From Pedobacter sp. (GTDB taxonomy: Bacteria; Bacteroidota; Bacteroidia; Sphingobacteriales; Sphingobacteriaceae), in the NCBI GenBank assembly GCA_030149995.1, contig JASLGV010000270.1, positions 1 to 5,940 on the forward strand: DNA of 5,940 bases. The letters are read 5' to 3'. The notes under the pieces were generated by a model, which saw only the letters and a program-made list of their open reading frames with translations, was not told where the DNA came from and did no database searches. The position numbers and the translations under genes are program-made. Below, one piece after another: positions 1 to 5,940 of the stretch (positions are counted from its first letter, which is position 1; every line of letters begins with the position of its first letter).

Positions 1-46
1 CTGTACACTACATTTCGCCGAATATTCCTGATGAATCCAGGCTTAT

Positions 47-1009
47 TTAAGACTTGCTATATTGTTTGGGTTTCATACCGGTGTGTTCGTTAAATACCCT
101 TGAAAAATGACTGAGGTTGGTAAATCCCAATTGATAGCCCGTATCTGAAACCGACTGCTTTTCTTCTCTCAGCAAACGCGCGGCCTCCTTCATTCTGAAA
201 CCCTGGTAATAACTGAAAATACTATTGCCAAAAACCTGTTTAAACAACCTCTTTAACTTCGTCGGGCTCATGTTGGCTCCTTCTGCCAGTTCCTTTATAA
301 CAGGCGGAATTTCCAGGTGCGAGAGGATCTGCTCTTTTATTTGATAGATGGTTTGAATATCGGATGCATTTAAATCGTAAAGATGTTTTTCTTCCCGTTT
401 TTCCAGTTCCATTAAAAGCCTGCAAACCAATTCTTCGGCCTTTACCCGCAAAAAGAACAATTCAAAAGTGCTGTCAACCGCTTCGGAAATAATTTCATTC
501 AGAATATCTTGTAAGGAAGGATAAATTATTTGCTCGAACAATAAGGGTTGTGCGTTTTGCAACAGGCTTTCCAATATCACCGTTTTTTTCGACAGATCAA
601 ATAATCCGTTCAGATAGGCGGCATCCACTTCTATGTTAACAGTTGCCGTATGCGTATCGATGGGTACCACCTTATCTGTATTTAAAGTACTGGTGGCAAT
701 TAGAACGGAAGGTGTTCCTGTTACCGGTTTATCTGCCGAAGTGTTTTTGATGGCCGGAAAAACATGTTGAAACTTAAAAAGGATCATTTTACCCAGCGTA
801 TGGATTTCTGGATTTTCGACCAGTAAATTCTCCTTTAACTCGAAATTAAGAATAAGCATGCGGATGTGCTTATTGAACACAAAACCTTTGCAATACCCTT
901 TACCAAAACGTTCGGGTATTTCCAGTTTCCGGTTTACAACAGTTGTGCCCAGCGTATGTGCAAACTGTTGTAAAATAAGCGGCTCCGATTGTAAACTTTG
1001 CTTTTCCAT
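47..1009 (-). CDS. AraC-family transcriptional regulator, divergent to the monooxygenase-MFS operon
   Basis: A 320-residue cytoplasmic DNA-binding protein. The C-terminal third, about residues 225-320, is an AraC/XylS-type double helix-turn-helix. The first HTH is near 235-257 (IPPVIKELAEGANMSPTKLK, then RLFKQVFG). The second is near 285-307, followed by the family signature GYQLGFTNLSHFSRVFNEHT and GMKPKQY. Residues 1-220 are the sensing or dimerisation part; I recognise no named ligand domain there, and a helical stretch at about 160-210 (acidic and leucine-rich) may join the two halves. The ATG at 1009 is preferred because a perfect -7 box lies just upstream, predicting a leader of about 20 nt; no Shine-Dalgarno is visible. 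The gene shares a 91-bp divergent promoter region with the monooxygenase, so it most likely controls that operon and itself. The ligand is unknown. The family call is firm; the target is inferred from position. Confidence 0.93.
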   Translation of the reverse strand: MEKQSLQSEPLILQQFAHTLGTTVVNRKLEIPERFGKGYCKGFVFNKHIRMLILNFELKENLLVENPEIHTLGKMILFKFQHVFPAIKNTSADKPVTGTPSVLIATSTLNTDKVVPIDTHTATVNIEVDAAYLNGLFDLSKKTVILESLLQNAQPLLFEQIIYPSLQDILNEIISEAVDSTFELFFLRVKAEELVCRLLMELEKREEKHLYDLNASDIQTIYQIKEQILSHLEIPPVIKELAEGANMSPTKLKRLFKQVFGNSIFSYYQGFRMKEAARLLREEKQSVSDTGYQLGFTNLSHFSRVFNEHTGMKPKQYSKS

Positions 1010-1023
1010 AAAGTCTTTTACGA

Positions 1024-1044
1024 CTATTTTTAAGTCAAAAATAG
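1024..1044. promoter_or_regulatory. Candidate operator: 8-bp perfect inverted repeat in the divergent promoter
   Basis: The arms are CTATTTTT (1024-1031) and AAAAATAG (1037-1044), exactly complementary, with a 5-nt spacer AAGTC. The right arm covers the regulator's own -7 box. Relative to the predicted monooxygenase start near 1082 the repeat lies at about -58 to -38, where activators often bind. A second small inverted repeat, AGATA/TATCT at 1043-1055, abuts it. One protein bound here could repress the regulator gene and activate the operon. AraC-type proteins more often bind direct repeats, so the identity of the binding protein is inferred. Confidence 0.45.
1036..1043 (-). promoter_or_regulatory. 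Bacteroidota -7 promoter element for the AraC-type regulator gene
   Basis: Read on the minus strand the sequence is TATTTTTG, an exact match to the Bacteroidota -7 consensus TAnnTTTG. A transcript would start near 1031, about 20 nt before the ATG at 1009. No convincing TTG-type -33 element is seen upstream, so the promoter may be weak or need help. The box lies inside the right arm of the inverted repeat at 1024-1044. Confidence 0.6.
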
Positions 1045-1068
1045 ATATTTTATCTCTGAAATACGTTC

Positions 1069-1076
1069 TAAATTTG
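1069..1076 (+). promoter_or_regulatory. Bacteroidota -7 promoter element for the monooxygenase-MFS operon
   Basis: TAAATTTG matches TAnnTTTG exactly and lies 24 nt before the ATG at 1101. A start near 1081-1083 gives a leader of about 20 nt, mirroring the divergent promoter. The expected -33 region (about 1044-1050) has only a T-run and no clear TTG, which fits a promoter that needs an activator. Confidence 0.6.
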
Positions 1077-1100
1077 CTTCATCATCAGAACGACATATCT

Positions 1101-2261
1101 ATGCTACTTAATAATAAGAAAATTGCAATTGTAGGTGGAGGTCCCGGAGGACTTACACTCGCCAAACTTTTACAGCTAAAAGGTGTAGAAGTAAATCTGT
1201 ACGAAAGAGACGTTAACCGCGAGGCCCGTTTAATCGGTTCGCCATTGGATATGCACGAAGGGTCTGGTTTAACTGCCATACGCGAAATGGGTTTATTGAA
1301 GCCATTTAAAGAGAAGTACCGTCCCGGGGCAGATAAGAAAGTAATAGTGAATAAGCAGGCACAAATCCTTTTCAGCGATCACGAAACCAAACCTGCCGAT
1401 GATTTCAATAATGTGAATTTTCGGCCCGAAATAGACCGAGGCCCATTAAGAAGTTTGTTACTCGACGCGTTAGAACCGGGAACAATTATCTGGGACAGCC
1501 ATTTTATTTCAATGGAACAGCAGCAGGAAGGCTGGTTGCTTCATTTCAAAAATGGCACTTCCGCTTATGCCGATCTGGTTGTTGCAGCCGATGGAGTTAA
1601 TTCCAAAATCCGTCCTTACCTTACAGACATCAGGCCCTTTTATTCGGGCGTAACCATGCTCGAAGGCAATGTGCATCATCCCGAAAAAGCAATACCCTAT
1701 ATTTATGCCTTGCTAAATGGTGGTAAATTAATGGCTTACGGAAACGGTAAAAACCTGTTTATGGGGTTAAAAGGTACCGGAGAGCTCACCTATTATGCCT
1801 CTTTCAAACCTGCAGAAAGCTGGGCAGAAGAAAGTGGTTTAGACTTTACAAACCGCCAGCAGATGCTGGATTGGTTTAAAGAAGAATATGCCGATTGGGG
1901 TTGTATCTGGAGCGAACTCTTCGAAAATGCCACCACTTCTTTTGTTCCGCGCAAAATTTATTGCATGCCTTTAGATCAAACCTGGAAAACCCAGTCAAAC
2001 CTGACCATAATGGGCGATGCTGCACACGTAATGCCTCCTTTTGCCGGCGAAGGCGCCAACATGGCCATGCTTGATGCACTGGAACTAACAGACTGTTTAA
2101 CATCAGATAAATACAATGATTTGCAATCTGCCATTGCAGCTTACGAAAGCAGTATGCGCAAACGGGCTTCGGCGGCTGCTAAACAATCGCTCCACAACGG
2201 CGAACGCATGCATGCCAGTGATGCGCTGGATCAGATGCTCAGCATGTTTAGCAAACACTAA
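1101..2261 (+). CDS. TetX-like FAD-dependent monooxygenase (class A flavoprotein hydroxylase)
   Basis: A 386-residue cytoplasmic flavoenzyme expected to use NAD(P)H and O2 to hydroxylate a small aromatic or polyketide-like molecule. The N-terminal Rossmann motif is GGGPGGL at 12-18, followed by YERD at 34-37, whose Glu binds the FAD ribose. IDRGPLRSLL at 111-120 carries the conserved FAD-contacting arginines. ADG (163-165) and GDAAHVMPPFAGEGAN (305-320) are the second and third FAD signatures. Length and colinear motifs match TetX (about 388 residues). The ATG at 1101 is chosen because the Rossmann strand starts at once and a promoter box sits 24 nt upstream. The frame stays open back to 858, but that would overlap the divergent regulator and its promoter. 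Aligned from memory to TetX, Q192, R213 and H234 become E188, K209 and T230, while F224 is kept as F220; tetracycline should not be assumed as substrate. Confidence 0.92.
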   Translation: MLLNNKKIAIVGGGPGGLTLAKLLQLKGVEVNLYERDVNREARLIGSPLDMHEGSGLTAIREMGLLKPFKEKYRPGADKKVIVNKQAQILFSDHETKPADDFNNVNFRPEIDRGPLRSLLLDALEPGTIIWDSHFISMEQQQEGWLLHFKNGTSAYADLVVAADGVNSKIRPYLTDIRPFYSGVTMLEGNVHHPEKAIPYIYALLNGGKLMAYGNGKNLFMGLKGTGELTYYASFKPAESWAEESGLDFTNRQQMLDWFKEEYADWGCIWSELFENATTSFVPRKIYCMPLDQTWKTQSNLTIMGDAAHVMPPFAGEGANMAMLDALELTDCLTSDKYNDLQSAIAAYESSMRKRASAAAKQSLHNGERMHASDALDQMLSMFSKH

Positions 2262-2279
2262 AGCTTTTATTACAACCGC

Positions 2280-3476
2280 ATGAAATCTAAAAAACAACTG
2301 TGGATCATCATTTGCATTGTAGCATTAAATTCCATTGGCATGTCTATCGTACTGCCCCTCCTCCCGTTTATAGTGGGTAAATACCTGCCAGACCAACAGG
2401 TGGTGCTGGGCATGAGCATGCTGATGTCTGTATTTTCGGCCTGTACCTTTTTTGCTGCTCCCGCCCTGGGCGCTTTAAGCGACCGGTATGGGCGAAAATG
2501 CATTCTTTTATTCAGCTTGCTGGGCTCTACCGTTGGTTACGTATTATTTGGAATTGGCGGCGCGCTCTGGGTACTTTTTGCAGGCCGTATGATAGACGGA
2601 TTAACCGCTGGCAACATAAGTGCCTTATTCGCCTATATATCTGACAGCACCGAACCCAAAGAACGGGCCAAGTGGTTTGGATATATCGGTTCGGCCATGG
2701 GCATTGGAAAATTAGGAGGTCCTGCCCTTGGCGGGCTGCTTGGAAGCATAAACCTGGCCTTACCTTTTTATGTTACCGCAGCCTTAATTTTTACATCGGC
2801 TTTGGCGGTTTATTTTTTACTGCCAGAATCATTGGCACCCGAAAAAAGGACCAAAAGTTTAACCCTCCGCAGCTTCAATACGTTTTCTCAGTTTAAATCC
2901 ATCTTCAGCCTGAAAGAAGTTAAATGGCTCTTGGTAATTGGTATCCTGTTTTACGCCGGCCTGGGTGTTTTCCAATTTAACTTCATCATCTTTCTTAAAG
3001 AGATTTATAAATGGGGGCCGGCATTTATCGGCACCATACTTACCCTGGTGGGGATTTTCGATATCTTCTCGCGTGCCGTTCTGTTGCCCTGGTTATTAAA
3101 GAAAGTGAGTGAAAGAAGCATTGGAATAACGGGTTTAATGCTGCTGGCGATGGGCTTAACCTGTATTGTGATCAGTGCCCTTATTCCTTCCATAATCAGC
3201 ATTTCGATGGCGATTATCTGTATCATTACAGGATCCGGCCTGTTCGAGCCGACCTATAACGGAAAATTATCGCAATCGGTTGATGAAAGTAAGCAAGGCG
3301 AACTGCAAGGTGTAAACCAGAGCTTGCAATCGGCCAACAACATGCTGATCCCGCTGGGTGCGGCAGCCAGCTATTTTTATAGTCCCGGCACCTTGTATGC
3401 AATGGCTACCTGTATTGTTCTGCTTGCCGTGCTGATCTATACTAAATACACACCTAAATTAAGCAGATCCGTTTAA
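2280..3476 (+). CDS. MFS drug:H+ antiporter, TetA-like (DHA1 type, 12 TM)
   Basis: A 398-residue inner-membrane efflux protein, probably driven by proton exchange. The N-terminal half has MFS motif A, GALSDRYGRK at 64-73 in the TM2-3 loop; motif B, GRMIDGLTAGN at 102-112 with Arg103; and the antiporter motif C around 137-154, ending GGPALGG. The charged stretch near 184-215 is the central cytoplasmic loop. The C-terminal half keeps a TetA-like segment QGELQGVNQSLQSANN at 339-354. Length is normal for TetA (about 400). The gene starts 18 bp after the monooxygenase stop with no promoter box between them, so they are probably co-transcribed, and the enzyme's product or its toxic substrate is a plausible cargo. 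Compared from memory with TetA(B), the transport aspartates D15, D84 and D285 align with N17, G86 and L289, which argues against tetracycline-metal export. No Shine-Dalgarno is visible. Confidence 0.92.
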   Translation: MKSKKQLWIIICIVALNSIGMSIVLPLLPFIVGKYLPDQQVVLGMSMLMSVFSACTFFAAPALGALSDRYGRKCILLFSLLGSTVGYVLFGIGGALWVLFAGRMIDGLTAGNISALFAYISDSTEPKERAKWFGYIGSAMGIGKLGGPALGGLLGSINLALPFYVTAALIFTSALAVYFLLPESLAPEKRTKSLTLRSFNTFSQFKSIFSLKEVKWLLVIGILFYAGLGVFQFNFIIFLKEIYKWGPAFIGTILTLVGIFDIFSRAVLLPWLLKKVSERSIGITGLMLLAMGLTCIVISALIPSIISISMAIICIITGSGLFEPTYNGKLSQSVDESKQGELQGVNQSLQSANNMLIPLGAAASYFYSPGTLYAMATCIVLLAVLIYTKYTPKLSRSV

Positions 3477-3499
3477 GAAACAGACTTTCCAAAAAAATT

Positions 3500-3552
3500 A
3501 AAAGAGGCTTAACCAGTGGTTTCTCTTGTTATCCCTGTTAAGCCTCTTTTTT
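3500..3552. terminator. Bidirectional intrinsic terminator after the MFS gene
   Basis: A perfect 14-bp stem pairs 3500-3513 with 3537-3550 (core GAGGCTTAAC / GTTAAGCCTC). The loop is 23 nt, unusually long. On the plus strand the stem runs into six Ts (3547-3552). On the minus strand it is followed by TTTTAATTTTTTT, so it could also stop leftward transcription. It starts 24 bp after the MFS stop and lies about 46 bp beyond the stop codon of the decayed minus-strand gene, as expected between convergent genes. Confidence 0.85.
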
Positions 3553-3597
3553 ACCTTAAAGCTTTAATCCTGTCTTTTATTCCGGCATCGGGCTACC

Positions 3598-3840
3598 TTA
3601 AAAAGTTTCTATCGTACCCGGATCGCCAGCGGTAAGAACCACCGGCCCATCAGAAAGGTTTCCATTTACCGGATCGTACGTGTAAATCCCCCCGTGTTGA
3701 TCGGTAAACCAAAGAGTACTTTATTTTCGAAAATGCTCACCAAGGCAGAATATCCATTCGAATAAGGGAAAAGCCAGTTCTGTCTGTTGCATGGTTTGGC
3801 TAAATAAAGCTGTATCTTTAAATAAGCCTGGTTTAAAAGC
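3598..3840 (-). pseudogene. Frameshifted 3' remnant of a minus-strand gene, family not recognised
   Basis: On the minus strand, three consecutive frames read like one protein end broken by frameshifts. The last frame (3598-3720) encodes 40 residues ending in TAA, including WFTDQHGGIYTYDPVNGNL and VVLTAGDPGTIETF. The next upstream frame (about 3717-3780) gives NWLFPYSNGYSALVSIFENK, and a third (about 3783-3840) gives FKDTALFSQTMQQTE. The first two segments have protein-like composition with no repeats or low complexity, and each is closed by a stop just past the join. GGIYTYDPVNGNL resembles a beta-propeller or extracellular repeat blade, but I cannot name the family. No start or 5' part is present, so most of the gene is gone. 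The convergent terminator at 3500-3552 fits its former 3' end. The third segment is the least certain. Confidence 0.5.
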
Positions 3841-4022
3841 AATTATGAATATAAGATTTAAAGCATTACCCCTTTTAAACTGATTTGTAGTTGTAACTTA
3901 TAAATCAAGTTTAAGCATTCCAAAAACACATACGTTCATTAGAATTACTTAATGTGGTGTGTTTTTGTTTAATTGTTAGCAACAAAATACAGACCTTTAA
4001 ATGCATATATAACCCATTAAAC
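3841..4022. other. AT-rich leader region upstream of the GT117 gene
   Basis: No gene is supported here. The region is strongly AT-rich and must hold the promoter and 5' leader of the gene at 4023. I see no exact TAnnTTTG box and no Shine-Dalgarno before the ATG. Inverted repeats present are GTTTAAAAG (3829-3837) with CTTTTAAAC (3872-3880), the hairpin at 3921-3967, and a short TTGTT/AACAA pair at 3973-3985. Confidence 0.5.
3921..3967 (+). terminator. AT-rich hairpin, possible terminator or leader structure
   Basis: CAAAAACACA (3921-3930) pairs perfectly with TGTGTTTTTG (3958-3967). Inside, CATTA (3937-3941) pairs with TAATG (3950-3954), giving a two-part stem with an internal loop. The right arm contains five Ts followed by GTTT, so weak terminator activity is possible. 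It ends 55 bp before the GT117 start, so it could instead be part of that gene's 5' leader. Nothing upstream on the plus strand now needs a terminator except read-through from the MFS operon. Confidence 0.35.
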
Positions 4023-5940
4023 ATGCAGTATAAAAAAATTAATAATCTGCTGGGATGGCTTTGTTTTGTAATAGCCTCTGCCACCTATATTTTAACGCTC
4101 GAACCCACGGTTAGCTTTTGGGATTGCGGCGAGTTTATTTCTTGTGCCTACCGCTTACAGGTATCCCATCAGCCGGGCTATCCGGTATTCGCCATGCTGG
4201 GCAAAATGTTCTCTCTGCTTTCGCTGGGTGATAACACCAGGGTTCCCTACTTTACCAATATGGGTTCTGCCATTGCCAGCGGGGCAACCATTATGTTCTT
4301 GTTCTGGACCATTACTGCACTTGCCAGAAAACTGGTAACCAGCAAAGCCGGAGAAGCCTTAAGTACATCCGACCTGATCCGTGTAATGGGTGCTGGTTTG
4401 GTGGGCGCCCTGGCCTTTACCTTTACCGATACATTTTGGTTTTCGGCTGTCGAAACCATTGTATTTGCCTTATCATCCCTGTGTACGGCCATTGTATTTT
4501 GGGCCATCTTAAAATGGGATGCACAAGCGGATCAGCCACGTGCAGACAAATGGCTCGTGTTTATCGCCTACATTATGGGCCTATCCATCGGGATCCATTT
4601 ATTAAACCTGCTAACCATCCCGGCCATTGCCATGGTTTACTTTTTCAGGAGAAGTAAAAACATTACTGTAAAAAATGGCATCCGGGCTTTTTTAAGCGGC
4701 GTAGCCATACTGGCTGTTGTGCAATACGGCATTCGGGGTTACACGGTTAAGTTTGCAGCGTACTTTGATCTTTTCTTTGTAAATACCCTTGGCTTAGGCT
4801 TTGGGTCGGGCGCCTTCTTTTTCTTATTGCTGCTGATTGTTGCCATTGTGGTCGGGATTTTATACAGCATACGCCATCAAAAAACAAACCTGAATCTCGC
4901 CCTTTTGTGCATTGCTTTTATCTATTTTGGTTATGGTTCATTTGCCTATATTCCAATTCGTGCTACGGCAAATCCGCATTTAAACAATTCGCACCCCGAT
5001 AATGCCTTTACTTTATATGGCTACCTGAACCGCATTCAGTATGGAGAAAATCCGTTGTTAAGCGGTCCTTTTTACGATGCCAAAGTGATAGACCAACAAC
5101 AAGGTGCCACCATTTACCGCAAGGGCACAACAAAATATGAAAGTGCCGGACAAAAAACAGATGCAGTTTACGATCATACCACCATTTTACCCCGGATGTT
5201 CAGTTCCAGTCCACAAGACGTACAGTTTTATAAAGAATGGCTCCAGATCAGCGACAACCGGCCGCCTAACTTTGCCGATAACATCCACTGGATGGTAAGC
5301 TGGCAGATGTACCAGATGTACTGGCGGTATTTTCTTTGGAATTTTGTGGGTCGCTACAACGATGCAGACGGACAAACCAACAAAGGCGGAATTGACGGAA
5401 ACTGGACAAGCGGTATTTTTGACGGAGGCAAGCACCTGCCGAATTCGGTGGTTAAAAGTGTAACCTATACACCTTTATATGCACTGCCTTTACTATTAGG
5501 ACTGATCGGTCTTTTTTACCATGCCAAACGTAAAAAACAAGATGCATTGGTTATCCTTTTACTTTTCTTGTTTACCGGGCTTGCCATTGTATTATACGTA
5601 AATCAACCTTCCGTACAACCGCGCGAACGGGATTATTCCTATGTAGGCTCCTTTTATGCTTTTTCCATCTGGATCGGACTTGGTGCAATGGCACTTGCAG
5701 ACCTGCTGTCAAAACGCATTAATCCCAGGGTGGCAGCCATTGGCTCCACCATCGTATGTCTGTTGTGCGTTCCCCTCCTGCTGGCTTCTAAAGAATGGAA
5801 AGGCCACGACCGTTCCACCAAATGGACTGCCCGCGACATGGCCTATAACTACCTCGTTTCCTGTCCGCCGAATGCCATATTATTTACCTATGGTGATAAC
5901 GATACCTATCCTTTATGGTATGTGCAGGAAGTTGAAGGCA
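4023..5940 (+). CDS. DUF2723 / glycosyltransferase family 117 membrane protein (3' end outside window)
   Basis: The window holds 639 codons plus one base, open with no stop, so the protein is cut by the window edge. Family members in this phylum are often around 1000 residues with a soluble C-terminal part. The protein is a multi-pass GT-C-fold membrane protein thought to transfer a lipid-linked sugar to an acceptor on the outer face of the inner membrane. The eukaryotic relative TMEM260 is a protein O-mannosyltransferase. TM1 is about 10-27, directly followed by TVSFWDCGEF; D34 and E37 match the acidic pair in the first outer loop of GT-C enzymes. Then come HQPGYPVF (49-56), SAVETIVFAL (141-150) and GIHLLNL (190-196), a large outer loop (about 315-478), more TM segments near 480-498, 508-526, 544-559 and 570-588, PRERDYSYVGSFYAF (533-547), and FTYGDNDTYPLWYVQEVEG at the edge. 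The ATG at 4023 places TM1 normally. It is a separate unit from the efflux cassette. Confidence 0.9.
   Translation, partial: MQYKKINNLLGWLCFVIASATYILTLEPTVSFWDCGEFISCAYRLQVSHQPGYPVFAMLGKMFSLLSLGDNTRVPYFTNMGSAIASGATIMFLFWTITALARKLVTSKAGEALSTSDLIRVMGAGLVGALAFTFTDTFWFSAVETIVFALSSLCTAIVFWAILKWDAQADQPRADKWLVFIAYIMGLSIGIHLLNLLTIPAIAMVYFFRRSKNITVKNGIRAFLSGVAILAVVQYGIRGYTVKFAAYFDLFFVNTLGLGFGSGAFFFLLLLIVAIVVGILYSIRHQKTNLNLALLCIAFIYFGYGSFAYIPIRATANPHLNNSHPDNAFTLYGYLNRIQYGENPLLSGPFYDAKVIDQQQGATIYRKGTTKYESAGQKTDAVYDHTTILPRMFSSSPQDVQFYKEWLQISDNRPPNFADNIHWMVSWQMYQMYWRYFLWNFVGRYNDADGQTNKGGIDGNWTSGIFDGGKHLPNSVVKSVTYTPLYALPLLLGLIGLFYHAKRKKQDALVILLLFLFTGLAIVLYVNQPSVQPRERDYSYVGSFYAFSIWIGLGAMALADLLSKRINPRVAAIGSTIVCLLCVPLLLASKEWKGHDRSTKWTARDMAYNYLVSCPPNAILFTYGDNDTYPLWYVQEVEG

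Noticed and set aside
1..46. Imperfect palindrome at 27-41 (CCTGATGAATCCAGG) as a terminator for the regulator gene.
   Set aside because: Only 4 bp pair at the ends, no T-tract follows on the minus strand, and the region is cut by the window edge.
1011..1036. Direct repeat AAGTC at 1011-1015 and 1032-1036, spaced 21 bp, as an AraC-type half-site pair.
   Set aside because: The spacing is attractive, but 5 bp is too short in such AT-rich DNA to claim a site.
858..1100. N-terminal extension of the monooxygenase frame by 81 codons to an ATG at 858.
   Set aside because: It would run antisense through the regulator gene and its promoter, adds no recognisable domain, and the flavin fold begins right after 1101.
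1876..2103. Antisense open frame inside the monooxygenase gene, and similar ones at 2103-2297, 3005-3226, 4247-4507, 5187-5435 and 5654-5839.
   Set aside because: All lie opposite well-supported genes, have no recognisable motifs and have shadow-like composition.
1101..3476. Annotation as a tetracycline resistance locus (tetX plus tetA).
   Set aside because: Overall similarity is clear, but key substrate residues in both proteins appear replaced, so gene symbols and a resistance call are not justified.
3598..3720. The 40-residue open stretch as an intact small gene.
   Set aside because: It has no start codon context and looks like the end of a longer protein continuing in another frame.
1..5940. 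CRISPR array, tRNA, rRNA, insertion sequence or phage genes.
   Set aside because: No regularly spaced repeats, no tRNA-like cloverleaf or T-arm sequence, and no transposase or integrase motifs were seen on either strand.

Overview
The window looks like chromosomal DNA of a Bacteroidota species, most likely a Sphingobacteriaceae-type soil or freshwater bacterium (Pedobacter or Mucilaginibacter class). This is an inference. It rests on the AT-leaning composition, the near absence of Shine-Dalgarno sequences before the starts, two exact matches to the Bacteroidota -7 promoter element TAnnTTTG, and a DUF2723/GT117 membrane protein of the kind common in this phylum.

Layout. (1) 47-1009, minus strand: an AraC-family regulator. 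(2) 1010-1100: a compact divergent promoter region with one TAnnTTTG box facing each way and an 8-bp perfect inverted repeat covering the regulator's own box. (3) 1101-2261, plus strand: a 386-residue FAD-dependent monooxygenase that resembles TetX over its whole length. (4) 2280-3476, plus strand: a 398-residue MFS drug:H+ antiporter of the TetA type, 18 bp downstream and probably in the same transcript. (5) 3500-3552: a strong, apparently bidirectional terminator. (6) 3553-4022: no intact gene. It holds the frameshifted 3' end of a lost minus-strand gene (about 3598-3840) and an AT-rich stretch with a second hairpin. (7) 4023 to the window end, plus strand: the first 639 codons of a DUF2723/GT117 multi-pass membrane protein, cut by the window edge.

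The first three genes read as one unit: a regulator that may sense a compound, an enzyme that may oxidise it, and a pump that may export it. Both effector proteins have the folds of the known tetracycline enzyme (TetX) and tetracycline pump (TetA). However, in alignments made from memory, the substrate-contact residues of TetX and the three membrane aspartates of TetA(B) are replaced. The unit is therefore better described as a TetX/TetA-like modification-and-efflux cassette of unknown substrate than as a tetracycline resistance locus. The GT117 gene appears to be a separate transcription unit with a housekeeping-type role in cell-surface glycosylation.
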